A DNA stretch of 64,000 nucleotides from Dugong dugon (GCA_030035585.1 CM057469.1:114244650-114308649), one strand, 5' to 3'. Shown: positions 21,590-34,678, numbered from the stretch's first letter. Notes: generated from the letters alone by a model not told the origin. A program made the numbers and translations.

Positions 21590-21718
21590 AGTAGTATTAT
21601 TGCCTTCATTTCACAGATGCAAAAATTGAGACACGAAGAAGTTAAGTAACTTGCCCAAGATCAATAAGTAGTAAGTGGCAAAGACAGGATTTGAAGCCAG
21701 GCAGTCTGACCGCAGAAT
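21590..21718 (+). mobile_element. L2 3' end, left part
   Basis: 'cttcatttcacagatgcaa', 'aagttaagtaacttgccca' and 'gccaggcagtctgac' are clear L2 3' text. Interrupted by a hAT MITE; the L2 resumes at about 21900 ('cacgttcttaactacagtgc'). Confidence 0.8.
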
Positions 21719-21891
21719 CAGGGCTTCCCAAGCTGGTTATTTTCAGTTCAACCCCCTGCTGTGAATTTTCATTTCCACTCCAGATGTACTGAATCAAAAT
21801 CTACATTTTAACAAGAACTCCAGGTGATTCTTATGTGAAATGTAAGTTCTCAGCAGGGTGTCAAACTAAAAATAACCGGTTCCAAGCCCTG
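21719..21891. mobile_element. hAT MITE, copy 1 (173 bp), with 8-bp TSD
   Basis: Terminal inverted repeats CAGGGCTT and AAGCCCTG, flanked by CGCAGAAT (21711-21718) and CCCAGAAT (21892-21899), 7/8 identical. The 8-bp duplication and CAG-type termini are hAT hallmarks. The interior 'ccactccagatgtactga' matches the copy at 38575-38830 in reverse. No coding capacity. Confidence 0.8.
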
Positions 21892-21925
21892 CCCAGAATC
21901 CACGTTCTTAACTACAGTGCCATTT

Positions 21926-24120
21926 TGTCCCTTTAAAAGTTATATTATGTTCAGAATAAAAATTCACAGTAAACTTTACCATGGCTCAAAAAAAAAAAAA
22001 AAAATTAATACTATGCCTGCAAATTTTATATTATATAGTTGTCAGGGGCTATACAATTATTTTCAGTTCTCAGAACTGAATATTGAAAAGAAAAAAAGAA
22101 CAAGGAGGCAAGGAAGAAACTGAAAAGCATAGGACAGCAGAAGGAAAATAAAATGTACTTCCCAAAATGTGACATACCTCTTCAAACCAACAGACTCCAG
22201 TGTTGTCCCTAATGACTGGAATGGGGTGGATTCTAACAAAGCCAGGTGTTATTACTGTCATCTTACTGAATAGCAGTAATGGTGATAATTTCCCTTATGT
22301 CCTTTAAGGAATCAAGACAGCACACAATTTCACGTATTTCATGTCCTGTCATTCTGGTGTGGTTTACTGAGCTTTGCATCCAACCCAAAATTCCATTCTG
22401 ACTCAGAATTGTGACGTAAATAGCAAATGACTAATAAACGTGATCTTCTAAATGCTGTCCGATTAACACCAAGTCCTCAACACAAAGGGGCAAATTTACT
22501 ATAAAGAACTGTATCCCCTATGTGGAGACCACAGTTCTAACCGAATGCAGAGTACATATGTAAGATTTATCCCTTCCCCCTAAAGAACATATTAGGAAGA
22601 ATGCTCTAGAGTTTTAACTACACATATTATATAACTATTTGAATTCTCAAATTAAAGATCTTTGGAAGTACTTTTTTGGAATAATGGAAAGCTTCAGTTA
22701 CAAGTGATATATAATTCCACGTATGATTGATACATTTACCACAGTTACAAAATGACTAAAGATAAATGTGCTGTATTCATTCCCTCTAAACACACCTAAA
22801 TTTGAATCCCAGAAGGGACATTTTAGTTGGTAAAGATTCTTTCATAAACCATACATTTAGAAACACAGAATGCCAAAGATGACTAGCACAAAAAAAAAAT
22901 AAATCTCGTTTACCCCCATGTGTTTGTATGGGCATTTGGATTCAGCATCAGCACACCTGCCACATTATAGTAGGATAGGTGGCTTCAGGGTGCAAGAATG
23001 TTCACCTCCTGCTCCCCAGAACACATTTGCTTAAAATTTCTATAAAAAATTGAATCTTCAAACTAACTGCTATATATAGGGGCTGTAGTTTTAGAAAGCT
23101 ACAAAATTAAATCAATTTTAAAGGACTTGGAGAATTATAGGAAATTGTGGATCCGAGTCCAAACTAGTATGTTGCCAGCAGTGGACTAAATGCTTACTTA
23201 CAGCACAACCTCCACTTGGACATATCGGAAAGGGACAACTGTCTGTCAGCCTAGCAGCCATAATGAAAATCGGATATACCTCTCACCGAATTTATAGTGT
23301 GGATTCCCATTGTTGCCTCTCTAATTCCCATCATGCTCTTTCTCTCCCTCCTTTTGCTACCTCCTCCATCTCCTGGGAGTTCCCCTCCCCCTCAGTGAGT
23401 CAATAGCCTCCAATACAGGCTGTACCCCCTGAAGGAAGACAGCAGTCTAACTAAATCCATCCCAATAAATACCCATCTTTACAGTGAGGAAAGTATATCA
23501 AACGAGCCTAGAGATCATGGAATCACTGTTGTACCCAGCATCATCTCCCTGATTTTTGTTATTATCATTGTTGTGGTCATCTTCATGTGGGAAAAACACT
23601 GCTTTTAGAATCTCCAGAGCAGAACAAATCCCGATAATCGTATAATCCTACCTCTTAGCAGATAAACAAACAACATTTATTGAAATCAAACTGTTAAAAC
23701 CAACATTGATCTTTCTAGTGCGAAGGATTCCACTTTTATGAAGCTATCAACTGTTTCAGGGCCCAAGCTTCTACCTATTAAACCTTCTATTTTTCAGGGT
23801 AGAAGGTGAACACTAATGAGATGCAAGGACTAATAATATTTAAAAATGAATAAATAAAAGAATAATATGCTCTCTTTCCACGGGTAGAATCCAGACTTAT
23901 ATTTTGACTCCTACATATTAAAATAAAAACAAACTACAAAAAACAACAATCTTAAGTGGAATACAGTTTACCAAGAGCATGTCTACTGAATACTGATGTT
24001 CTCAGAGAAAAGCTGCAGAATCAATGAGAAATGTCTTATAATCACTCAGCTACCTTCCAAATACCATAAAATCCAGCCCTAGCTCCAGAATATAATCTTT
24101 ATTACACCCCTGTAAGCCTG
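21926..24120. other. Unique intergenic DNA, 2.2 kb
   Basis: No exon, RNA gene or recognised repeat except an A17 run near 21987-22003. Short frames at 21917-22123 and 22070-22261 have no domain. Confidence 0.55.
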
Positions 24121-24325
24121 TGTGGAGTCCCTAGGTGGTATAAACAGTTAATGTGCTTGGCTGCTAAACAAATGTTTGGAGGTTCCAGTCTATCTAGAGT
24201 TGCCTAGGAAGAAAGGACTGGCGATCTACTTCTGAAAAATCATCCATTGAAAACTGCGTGGAGGACAGTTCTACTCTGACACACAGCAGGTTGCCATGAA
24301 TTGGAATTGACTCGATGGCAACTGG
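24121..24325 (+). mobile_element. AfroSINE, diverged
   Basis: Head 'gtccctaggtggtataaac', 'ggctgctaaacaaatg'. The middle is 'ggactggcgatctacttctg' rather than the usual long-form text, and the tail is 'ttggaattgactcgatggc'. The variant middle suggests an older subtype. Confidence 0.85.
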
Positions 24326-24689
24326 TCTCTGTCTCTCAAGTCTGTGTGTGAACTCTGTGAAACATTCATGATCTGTTTTTAATACATGAAAAAATTATGA
24401 CTAAACCAAGGAGTCATTCAGTAATGAAGCAAGCATAAAAACATTTCTTGGTTTTTTCTTTTAGGCATAGATTTGTTCATAAAGGAAAATAATTAAAATT
24501 TTTGCATTTCTCTGCATTAAGTTGTGAGGTCTCCACATGAATATAAAAATTAACATAAGTTACTGTATGAGCGCATATTGATACAAATATTACCTATATA
24601 ATACGTATGAATAAAATATGTTGGTGTTTTCACATATTCAGCTAGACAGATGAAAATTTTCAGATTTGTAATAGTAATTACATGCCATG

Positions 24690-25010
24690 GGATTTTTTTT
24701 TTTTTTTTGGTCCATTTGATTTAATCAACTTGATGGAAGATTATGCTCCCATTAAAATAATTTAGGAAGATTTTATTACCATGTAGTAAAATGTTTGATA
24801 TACTGATAAGTGAAAAAAAAAATAAGCCACAGTTATATCTTCTGAGTAGCCTAAATTGTAAAAATGATGCAAACCCTTACTGAAGACTAGAAGGAGAAAA
24901 CAAAAATACAAGTAGTGTATCAGAGTAGTGGGATTGTGGATGTTTTTGTTGTACTTTTATTCTCTCTACATACTATTTTTTTAATATCTAAAAAATAAAT
25001 ACCTATCTGT
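24690..25010 (+). mobile_element. Old L1 3' fragment
   Basis: 'ggaagattttattaccatg', 'actgataagtgaaaaa' and 'gggattgtggatgtttttg' fit L1M ORF2 C-terminal/3' UTR text. Confidence 0.5.
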
Positions 25011-25139
25011 TGCTAGAACAAGGATTATGATCTCATGATACAAGAAAAAATCAAATGTGCCATACTGAGATATCTCTTTAAAAGTTAATTCTGGCGTTTA
25101 AACAAAAATGAATATAATGAGCGTCCTCTTGACAGTCAA

Positions 25140-26500
25140 CTTTATTAAAAGAACAGTTTAAAATTTCAACCTCTATTCCCTTACCTCCCCATTACACATT
25201 CACTGAATCCGATCTGGCTTCTTCTACTGTCCTCCTACCGAAAAGTTCTCACCGAGGTTCTCAAAATCCAATTGTTATTTCAAGATCCTCAGCGTACTTA
25301 AGTTCCCAACTGAATTCAACTCCGTTGGCCATTCCCTCAACCTTGAAACATGTACTTTTTTTTTTCTTGGTTTCTGAGACACGTCCTTTTCCTTCTATCT
25401 TCTAGCAACTCCTTCTCTATCTTTGCAACCTTATTCTTAGTCATTAACTATTCAAGTTCTTCAAGGCTTAATTCTAGAGGGCCTCCTTTTCTTACTTTAT
25501 GTTCTCTCCTTGGGCTGTTTTATTTTCACTCCAAGCTTTGTTTGCCCCTATAAGCATATGTCTCACAGATTTATCCCCAGCTTGACTACTCCTAAAAGCT
25601 TTAAGCAATTTTATTAACTTTCTATCTGGCATCTCCACTTGAATATCTCAAAGGCTCTTCTCATCAAAATTCCATCTGTAACCCCCCTTAACTCACCTAA
25701 ACTCTGTCCACTTTCATTATCTCTTTTCTCTGTGAACAGTAACACCATCCATGCAGCTGTATAAAGGAGACACAGAAAAGTCATCAATGTTGCTTAGTTC
25801 ACAAAAAATCATCTACAATACCCAGTCCCACCTTTAGTCTCGAGAATTTGAATTACTAAATATCATTTTGTATGTGTCGGTTTGTCTCTATCTCCAACAA
25901 CATTCTAGTAGCACAACTTATCAGTATCCCTTCCCTGGATACTGCATTAGCCACTTAACTCCCCCACTCCCATCTGCCTTTCCAAACTGAAGTCACAGTG
26001 ACCTTTCAAAAGCTCAAATCCAATCACCTCACCATCTCTCCCTCCTCCTTCCCTTCATGAATTTGTATTTCTCTTAGGATAGAAATAAAACTTTTTACCA
26101 TGGCCCTACTTCTTCATTCACTTTTCTTACCATCCCTGCCACTTTATTCTCTCTCCATTTTAGGCACAATTGGACATTTGTCAATCTCGCACACTCTCTG
26201 TTCTCCACCACCCTTGGACTTTGAATATGCTCATTTCTCTGTCTGGAATGCTCTTCCTTGCCTTCCTCACCTAGTTATCTTGTACTCCTTTTGCAGCTCC
26301 CAGAAGCCTCCTGTCCTTGCAAACTAGATCAATGCCCCTCTTTGCCCACAAATGGGCTTCCATGGTACTCACATTGTTAGTGACATTATTTTTCACGTCA
26401 CGTGCTAGACAATGAGCTACATAAAACCAAGACCCTGTCTATTTCTGCTCATTATTGCTAAACCAACTACTTGCATAAGAATGTACATAAAAAAGGGAAA
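25140..26500 (+). mobile_element. L2-like LINE, RT to 3' end, decayed
   Basis: Long C/T-rich stretch following the L2 ORF2 order. 'ctggcatctccacttgaata' follows the RT motif C region, 'gtgacctttcaaaagctcaa' is C-terminal, and 'ctgtctggaatgctcttcct' and 'gacaatgagctacataaaac' lie toward the 3' end. There are many stops; the frames at 25350-25553 and 26100-26327 are remnants, not genes. Confidence 0.7.
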
Positions 26501-26764
26501 AAAAAGATTAATTATGGGTACATATTTCATTTTTCTACTTGACGTAGTATCCTGCTTAGATCTGAGTAACTTGTCCAGGACAGATGTCAGGTGAAATTAG
26601 GATATTGTCATAAATTAGGAATATATTTTCTCTCTTGCCCCTTGGTTACTCCTTACTCCAACTTTTGGCAATTTTCTTACCCTTGCAAACTCCATGACAT
26701 CCAGTACAGCATTCACCTGGGTCTACCCTTTATGATAAATGCTGACATACCACTCCCAGTATAC

Positions 26765-26990
26765 TTGTTTCCAGGTGCCTAAAGAACAGAAGATATTTCT
26801 GAAAATTTAAAAGCCATAAGATTGATTGGCTCCATTTCTGAATGATATGAGATGACAGGTACGTGCCATGGGATCTGTCTGTTTCCAGGTATCTAAAGAA
26901 CAGGGCAGATGTCAGAAAATGTAAAAACTGTAGGATCAGTTGATTTCATTTAGGAGTGCTAAGAGTTTGATAGGTGAATGCGCTCTGTGG
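26765..26990 (+). repeat. Diverged tandem duplication, period 114 bp
   Basis: Unit 1 (26765-26878) begins 'ttgtttccaggtgcctaaag'. Unit 2 (26879-26990) begins 'ctgtttccaggtatctaaag'. Parallel blocks continue: 'aagattgattggctccattt' against 'ggatcagttgatttcattt'. It is not part of a repeat I recognise. Confidence 0.7.
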
Positions 26991-27679
26991 CCTTCAAGGT
27001 CTACGTTGGGAGAGGTTCATCCATTCAGGAGACATTTACATACTCATTCAATAATTTAGATCATCTCATACCATCAGCTTCCATTTGTTGACCACAAGAT
27101 TCTATAGCTGCACAGTCCTATTTAAATTAATTAAAATTAAATATTCAGTTCTTTGGTTGCACTAGCTGCATTTCAAATGCTCTTTTCCATCATCATGGAA
27201 TTATACAATGTTTTTCTATAGTCTGTGTTGTAGTGGGAAAACATTATGTCCTGCTGCCTCGAACTTAGATATATCTCCTGATCCATATGCTGTCTCTCAG
27301 TGGTGGCTTAGAAGAGCCAGGTTTCCATTCTATGAGCCTGCCAGTGCTCTCTTCACCTTCCCCCAGGAACAGGTGCAAGCAGTACCCAAGCTGGGGCAAC
27401 AAGTCTTTTTCCAAAGGAGGAATTTGAACTGAAGGAGGGAAATATTATTTTCTCTCCAGATGACTCAGCTATGATTTCCACAATGAGATTTGGACAGACG
27501 GAGGAATCTTGACTAAAGAGATAAAGAATACAGCAGATGTGTCAAAAGACAGTAGGGAAAATGAAAGTCATATCCAGTTTTGCTCTGAGACCCTTCTCTA
27601 TTCCTGCCCTTGTTATTCTGTGTGATACTTCTGAATCCTGAAACATAAAATACCTCCTCATTATGTAAGCTAGCTTGAG
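26991..27679. other. Unique intergenic DNA
   Basis: The 74-codon frame at 27208-27432 has no recognisable domain and no splice context; no repeat assigned. Confidence 0.55.
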
Positions 27680-27847
27680 AAGCATTCATTTAATCCTCAT
27701 AAAAAGCCATGAGGTATATTTTAATGTTTCTATTAACAGATGAGAAAACTGTGTGTTCAGTGAGTTTCATAAAAGTGGTAGAGCCTGAATTCAAGTTTAT
27801 GTGACCCATGTCAATGGAAAACATGGCCTATTTCCATTATGCTATAC
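27680..27847 (+). mobile_element. L2 3' fragment
   Basis: 'attaacagatgagaaaactg' and 'gtagagcctgaattcaag' follow the L2 3' order. It abuts an AfroSINE. Confidence 0.65.
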
Positions 27848-28042
27848 TATAGTGGTGCAGTGGTTAAGCGCTCAGCTGCTAACCAAAAGATTGGTGGTTT
27901 GAACCCACCAGCTGCTCTGTGAGAGAAAGATGTGGCTGTCTGCTTCCATAAAGATTAGACCCTTGGAAACCCCATGGGGCAATTCTACTCTGTCCTATAG
28001 TGTTGCTATGAGTTGGAATCAACTTGATGGCAACCAGTTATG
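27848..28042 (+). mobile_element. AfroSINE, long form, near complete
   Basis: 'tagtggtgcagtggttaag', 'gagagaaagatgtggctgtc', 'cccatggggcaattctactc', tail 'gttgctatgagttggaatc'. Confidence 0.93.
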
Positions 28043-28200
28043 GGTTATATTTTTTGCAAGGTGCAAGTCTCTGCACTACAATCTGAGGACAGAAGAGTGA
28101 ATAACATATGGTCCTTGCTTATAGCTTTAATTCACTGTGGAACAGAGATTGAGGATATTAAGGCAAGGCTGTGTACATAATACAGGTGAACTGGAGGAAT

Positions 28201-29489
28201 AGATGGGGCCTAGGGGCATACCCAAATTTTTCTGGCCAGTGCAAGCAAGTTCAGGAGCAGATGAGCAAACTAGAGTCAAGGAACCCACAGAGTCTGTGGA
28301 TCAGATATTAGGATCAAGAATTCTTTATAAATAGGCAATGTACATGTCTTTTTCACAGAAATGTACTTCCCCCTGTGGCTAATCTAAACCCAGGCCTACA
28401 GAGAAAACAAGGGAAGATGCTGACCTGGGATTGAGAGAGCAAGGATGGCAGAAAATGGGGACAAATCTTGATGTAAGATTGTAGGTATACAACCCCATCA
28501 AGTCATGGAGCCTACATATAATAACTATAGCCCCTTGCAATGTTACTCCCTGAACACATCAACGTTTTCAGGAGGTTGATTTGACAGTAATCTTTATGCT
28601 TTTAATTTAGGGGATATAGAGAGCATTGTTTGATTCCTTGGAGGCTTCATTTATTTTCAGACTGTAAATGAGAGAATGTTTCTATGGCTGCTGGAAAAAA
28701 AAAAAAAAAAGGTTTGATTTGTTTTGTTTTTGAGGTTTAGGACTATGTCTATGGATGACTAGCCAAGATGGCAGAATTTAGATATGACGAGATAGATTGA
28801 TGTAGCTATCTGCCAAACAGCATGATTAAAACCATTCAGACCCTGAAAATGGAGCAGAGAACATTGGCTTTATTTCTGTAAACTAAACTGTCACCATCAG
28901 ATTCAAGTGCTCTTGTCTTGTCAGAGGATTTATTATTATTAAGAAACTCTCTGACAAGCATTTGCCAAGTGCTTCATCGAGGTTCCCCATCACTCACAGC
29001 TCCTTGGTGACATGGTCTGGCTCCACTCCAATAATAAAGGGAACTGAGACCTCCACGCAAATTAGTACGAGTTTCATGCCCAAGGGCCCTCATTAATATA
29101 TAATTTCAAGAGAAGGTGGGTTTCATCTGTAATGTGATTGGTTGGATGGGGGACGACTACACCACATAGAACAAAGGTAGCAGAACTTATATGTCAGTCC
29201 CAACTTTTCTTGCAGAATAAAAGGATCATCCCCTTGTTAAAGGGATATCATTCATGAATCATCTCAATGGTCAGCTACATATGTTGATGTATAATTAGCT
29301 AGGACCTGGGATAGACAGGTAACTTCAAGGTTTATTCCAGGAAATCTAGTGAAGAAAATCATTCTTCCTTTGTGTCAGGTAAGCAGAACTTCTAAAATCA
29401 ATCTTCTCTCCTACTTCAGAGTGACTTGATACTGCTAGAGGCAATTATGTAACAGTGTATTAACAACTCTGCATATTTATATTGTCTGA
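28201..29489. other. Unique intergenic DNA, 1.3 kb
   Basis: No gene seen. An A18 run lies at about 28694-28711. The stretch just before (28060-28200) may be an antisense L2 scrap. Confidence 0.55.
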
Positions 29490-29958
29490 ACTCAGCTGGA
29501 CCTTCAGCACCACCTTTTCATCCCATTACCAGTTGCTGAATAGCTACCTCTCCTATTTTCTTACTGACAGTTTCAAAACCATCCCTTTCTTCAAAGCTTT
29601 GCTGCACTCAGTTCCCACCCTACGCCCTCTCAGCAGAAAACAGGAGTACCTATACAACTGTGGCTACCAGCCTTGATCTCCCTCACCTTTCCACTCCTTT
29701 ACCTATATATCTTCTACTTCCCAGCCATTCTTTGACCCCTTTCTCCAACTGCTCAAGATGAAGTGGACTTCTTCTTACTTTAAGCTACCCTTTACTCTTT
29801 TGACTTGGAGTTTCTTCTCTCAATTCTTCTCTGGGACCTGACTCCATCAGTTTGCTCTCCTTTATATATCTTCAGTCTCTTTTTGTGCACTGGCTTCTCC
29901 TTCTGGGGTTCATTCTTCAATCTTAACAACATTCCTTGCACCCTATATTCTTCCCTAA
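29490..29958 (+). mobile_element. L2-like LINE ORF remnant
   Basis: C/T-rich stretch ('cttgatctccctcacctttc', 'ctccaactgctcaagatg') resembling the L2 ORF2 segment upstream of RT. No intact frame. Confidence 0.4.
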
Positions 29959-30155
29959 AACTCACCTCAACGAGTTGACTCTGACTCATAGTGACACTGT
30001 AGGATAGAGGAGAACTGCTCCATAGGATTTCCAAGGCTGTAAATCGTTATGGAAGCAGATTGCCCCATTTTTTTTTCTGCGGAGTGGCTGGTCGGTTCAA
30101 ACTGATGACGTTTCAGTTAGCAGCTAAGTGCTTAACCACTGAGCCAGCAGTGCTT
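29959..30155 (-). mobile_element. AfroSINE, long form
   Basis: The + strand reads the SINE in reverse: 'gagttgactctgactcatag', 'ccataggatttccaaggctg', 'gcttaaccactgagccagc'. It includes a T-run at 30068-30076 not typical of the family. Confidence 0.92.
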
Positions 30156-31830
30156 ATATTCTTCTCTAGCTACTCACAAAGTTAACATGTGCTCTATGCT
30201 AAATGGCTGGCTGAACAACTAAAAAGACTGCTATTTTACTGTACTTGAAAGCTAACAAGTTAGCCTGTCATCTTTATATACGTACTGGAAGAAGACACAA
30301 GACTCCCAGGTAAGAGACAAAGGACATTGTTACTTATGGCACAACAAGCAGCGTGAGCTTTCCTTCTAGGACCCAGGTGATGCAGGTTGCCCAGCTAGAC
30401 GCTGTGTGCACAACGGGTTTGTATTATAGCTAAGGAACCACTAGAGCTTAGGAAACCCCAATGATATAATGGGCTGCTGGCAAACTTATCTTACTTTGTC
30501 CAAAAGGAAGACGTTATCTTTGTTATTCTGATAGTGGACAAGTTTGCCTTCTCTTTAGAGAGAGATTCTACCTCTATCTTCCAAAGGTTTTTGTTACGCA
30601 AACATTCTTGAAAACTTCATCTGGGATAAAAGCTGTCTAAAGACATGTAGAAATGCCACAGAGAGTTTCTCTTCAACAGGTTGTCTTTCATTTAATTATA
30701 TTTTTATTAATTAAAAAAAAAAAAGTCTATTGAATGTTCTCTACTTTCTGGACATTTTGCTAGGTAGTGAATTTCAGAGACATAGTATGCAGTGCCAGAC
30801 TTGAAGAATCCTATTGGATTCTGAATACACACGATGAACCTCACTGCACATTTGAGGAATAATGGTGATTTTTAAAAGCACTTAATTATAAATCATAAAT
30901 CACACATAGTCATTTCATTATAAACTGCTGAAAGGTTACTAGGCATTGAGGCCTGGTAAAAATCTCCACTTATATTAGTACTGATCCAATAAGGGAGAAT
31001 AAATTGCGAATAATATTTCAACATTAACAGTGCTTTCTTCACTCTACAAGACACCCAAACGGCACTTCATGGAAAATATACTGTTATAGCTGCTGTAAGC
31101 CTCCATTTCATTTTACGCCAACAGTTGAAATCACATTATATTAAATAATTGTACGTGCTTGGTCTTTTGGGGTAGGGATGAGAAAACGCATTTCACCAAG
31201 CTTAGCCATCGTGAGTTCAGAGTTCAGAAGCAAATTCAATTCTTTCTGGAAACGAGTGTAATAGAACAGTTGGTCAAACACAATTTACTTGTTCACAGAA
31301 ACAAACTTAATGATTTCTGGAAAAAAGATAAAAGGGCTCACTAAGAAGGGTCATGAAGAATATCAACTGATATTATGAACTAGATTTGGGAGACTTTTGG
31401 CATAAAATGGCATCTGCTTGTAGACCCTGATGCAACCTTCCGCAGTTCTCAAAAGAATAATAAATAAATAAATACATAAAAACAACACGCAAACACAAAA
31501 TCAAACACAATAGTAGAGGAAGATAAAGAGTCATTTAAAAATATGTAAAATTGAAACTGATGAATGACTTAAAATGAGGGTTGAAGACTTTTCATTAACT
31601 AGAAGAAGAATAAAATAGATGGTGAGAGAAGTAAACAAACAAGACGTTTAATCTTTGCACTATACACAGCCAGAATTGGCTTCCTGAGACCAAAAGCACC
31701 TGGGAAAAAATAGCAGGAAATAATTCATCTTCCAACTGTTGTCAGCCTCAAGAATCAGAAATCTAAGCATAACATGAAACATAAACTTGGACAACTCTCC
31801 TTGAACAATATGAGTACTCTGTCTTGAAGC
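30156..31830. other. Unique intergenic DNA, 1.7 kb
   Basis: No recognisable gene or repeat. The 61-codon frame at 31159-31344 lacks any domain. Confidence 0.5.
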
Positions 31831-32034
31831 AAGGTCCCTGGGTGTTGCAAATGATTTGTGCTCTACTACTAACCTTAAAGGTTGGCAATTCAAACCCAAC
31901 CAGTGGAGCCATGGAAGAATTCTGGCAATTTGCTTCTGTAAAGACTGCAACCAATAAAACACTATGGAGCAGTTCTACTCTGTAACACGTGGGGGCACCA
32001 TGAGTTGGAACCAGCTCAGTGGCAACAGGTTTTG
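31831..32034 (+). mobile_element. AfroSINE, diverged long form
   Basis: 'aaggtccctgggtgttgcaa', 'ctaaccttaaaggttggca', tail 'ccatgagttggaaccagc'. Followed by a T-rich tail. Confidence 0.85.
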
Positions 32035-32079
32035 TTTTTATTTTTTAATCTTGAGGCATATGGAACACTGTCTCACATC

Positions 32080-32345
32080 TCGTTCCCCTTGATTATTATT
32101 TTAACTTTTTATTTTGAAAAAATTTCACTCACAGAAGTTGGAAAAATAGTCCAGAGAGTTTGTAGGTACCCTACAGCTAGCCTTCCCCAATGAAAATATG
32201 TAAACACAGAACATTAACAAAAACAGGAAACTGACATTGGTACAATACTATTAATGAAACTATAGACATTATTTAGATTTCTGCACTTTTGACATGCACC
32301 GATTTTTCATCCCCCTCTTAATTTTTCAAGCTATATTCAGATATA
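32080..32345 (-). mobile_element. Antisense old L1 3' UTR segment
   Basis: 'acagaagttggaaaaatagt', 'ccagagagtttgtaggtacc' and 'acattggtacaatactatta' are standard antisense L1M 3' UTR landmarks. Confidence 0.65.
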
Positions 32346-32559
32346 CAACTCCTTGAAAATAACTCACCAGGATGTCTGGTGGGAATGGAGTCGGGGTGTA
32401 AGTGGGGCTATCCCTTGCAGGGGTACATTCTTGTTAACACAGAGCCAGGAATGGAGGCCCAGGTCACAGCACAATTAAAAGTTTACTTTTCATATCCCCT
32501 GGAGTCTTCATAAAACCAAACAATAGTTTAGCTTAACTAATAAGGAATGTCAGCTTTGA

Positions 32560-32806
32560 ACATTGTGCTCTTTTAGGAACTATCTACATGGGATCAAACT
32601 GACAATAGTAACTGGAAAGATTAGATAGGAACCCTAGGGGACATTGAGTTTATATGAATGGGGGAAGAACAACTCAAAAAAGGAGGGTGAGAATGGTTGC
32701 AGAACTTGAAGAATACAATCAATATCACTGAATTATACATATAGAAATTGTTGAATTGGTATGTGTTTTGCTATGCATATTCTCAACAGTAAAATAAATT
32801 ATTTAA
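32560..32806 (+). mobile_element. L1 3' end (older afrotherian subtype)
   Basis: 'gatcaaactgacaatagtaa', 'aaaggagggtgagaatggtt' and 'gaaattgttgaattggtatg' end at 'gtaaaataaattatttaaa'. The same tail type appears as the first of the two 3' ends in the 8.4-kb L1 (20380-20440). The stretch 32346-32559 before it is unassigned. Confidence 0.65.
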
Positions 32807-32810
32807 AAAA

Positions 32811-34678
32811 TCTACTTTTCTTTTTCTTTCTTCCTTTTTTTTAAAAAATATGCCCAGTTGTTGACAGTTCCAGAAAACTGTATGTAGTAAACAATGGAGA
32901 TGAACCTGCCTTAGTTACAGAGTCAAACAAGACGAAGGTTTGCTAGACATGAGAAACCGAATGGGGAGCTTTTGGCATCCATTCTTACACTCTCTAACAT
33001 CAGAAGCTAGAGAAAACGCGCATCCACATGCCCCTAATCATGCATAGTTTCTACTTCTGGAGAGAAATATAAAATATCAGGAAGGTTAGCATGCTCCAAA
33101 GATTACCAGAAGATGTGACACAGGAGGGAATAGCTGCAGGAAAGAAAAGACTGAAATTAAAAGTTGTGATGAAACGTGAGATCAAAGAGATAACAAAGAA
33201 TTTTAAACCAACTGGAAATAAATACATTGAAAACAGAGAAAGAACTGACTTGCGGAGAATGTAATAAAATTAGGAGATGAACGTCCTCTCTCCATAATTT
33301 ACAAATGAGTAAGAGTAGCACAGTTTGCTAGTTCCCTATGGTTTCCACATTAGACAGACATGGATTTCTCAAAAAAAAAAACTAACACTTTCTCTTCTCC
33401 TTCCAAAGTATTTATTTAAATATGAGTGAAACTAACTTCTTTACACAGATGCTGCCATCTTTTCTAATATGGAAGTGAGGCTCACAAAACGGTAACCCTA
33501 GGGTTTACAGTGGGGTCTTTCTTTTGCATGAGAGTCAACACACATCCCAGAAGAAGATGACCCTAGCAGAGTGATTATACTCAATAACTGTTTACATTTA
33601 TTGATTAAAAACTTTGATGCCAGCCTTAATTGACATCAAAACTCTTGACTAGAGACCATCTGGACCCAAAGATTTATATATATATATATATATATAATTT
33701 ACAAACTCAGTATCAAAAATTCTGTGGCTATACCATTGTATGATTTAGTTGCTATAAATTTTAATTGCAGAAGTCATTTTGGAATGAAAAATTCCCTAGT
33801 CTTCTTTAGCAAAATGGAAAGAAGTATTAATTTCCTTATTCTACTATGAATTTTTAATTCCTAGAAATGTCTCTTCCAGAAATTATCAGATGATCCTACT
33901 AATCTCTCAGTCAGTTCCCTATTTTAATTCTAATCTTCTAAGTTTCTTAAACCTTTTCATTCCTCAATTTCTTCTGAATCTTAGTCCAAATCTTTTTATT
34001 TAATACACTTTACATTTGTTCACTCATTTCTTGCTTCCATCTGCCTTTTCATATCTCTCTGTGAAACTCTCTACTTAGCAAAAATTCAGATGATACAAAT
34101 TTCAGATTGCCACCCTTTCAAACTCTGAATCTTTTAATTTAATTAGAAAGTACAGCCATTGCTTGGAAACAGAAGTTGTTAAGATTTTGCTAACATTGCT
34201 TCAGTGTGTTCTGAAAAAAGGGCTCAATTAAATGAGGAAAGAAACAAACCAAACAAGAAAAGAAACAAGGAGAACATTACGGTTATAGCAAAATCCCTAG
34301 CCTCCAAGCCATCTTCCCTTTTTCCAACCCCAAACATAACCACTATCCTAAAGTTCGTGTGTATCAATTCCCATCAAGGTTTGTATAGAGTATAAACACC
34401 AGAGGGAAATAGCTTGAGGTGGCCTGCATGCTCCAATGTTTAGTAGCCCTGTGGTCTTTGACAAGTAACAATTTGAGGTCGTGCCTCAGTTTTCTTCTTT
34501 GCAACTGGGAAAACATGATTATTGCCTTATGGAGGGTTTGTAAGGGTAAAAAAAAAAAAAAAAAATAAACATATGAAGTCCTTAGAAAATTGCCTGACAC
34601 TCGGTAACTGCTCTCTATATGCAACATACTATTATAATGATTATTCAATTTTTTTTTTTCTGTAAAGAGCCAGATAGC
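32811..34678. other. Unique AT-rich intergenic DNA
   Basis: No gene recognised. Contains a (TA)n tract near 33676-33698 and an A19 run near 34548-34566. Frames such as 34204-34395 and 34364-34696 (reverse) lack domains. Confidence 0.55.
33676..33698. repeat. (TA)n microsatellite
   Basis: About 11 TA units following 'gatt' and preceding 'atttacaaactc'. Confidence 0.9.

Noticed and set aside
27208-27432. 74-codon frame considered as an exon
   Set aside because: No matching splice sites in sensible positions, no neighbouring coding frame, no domain.
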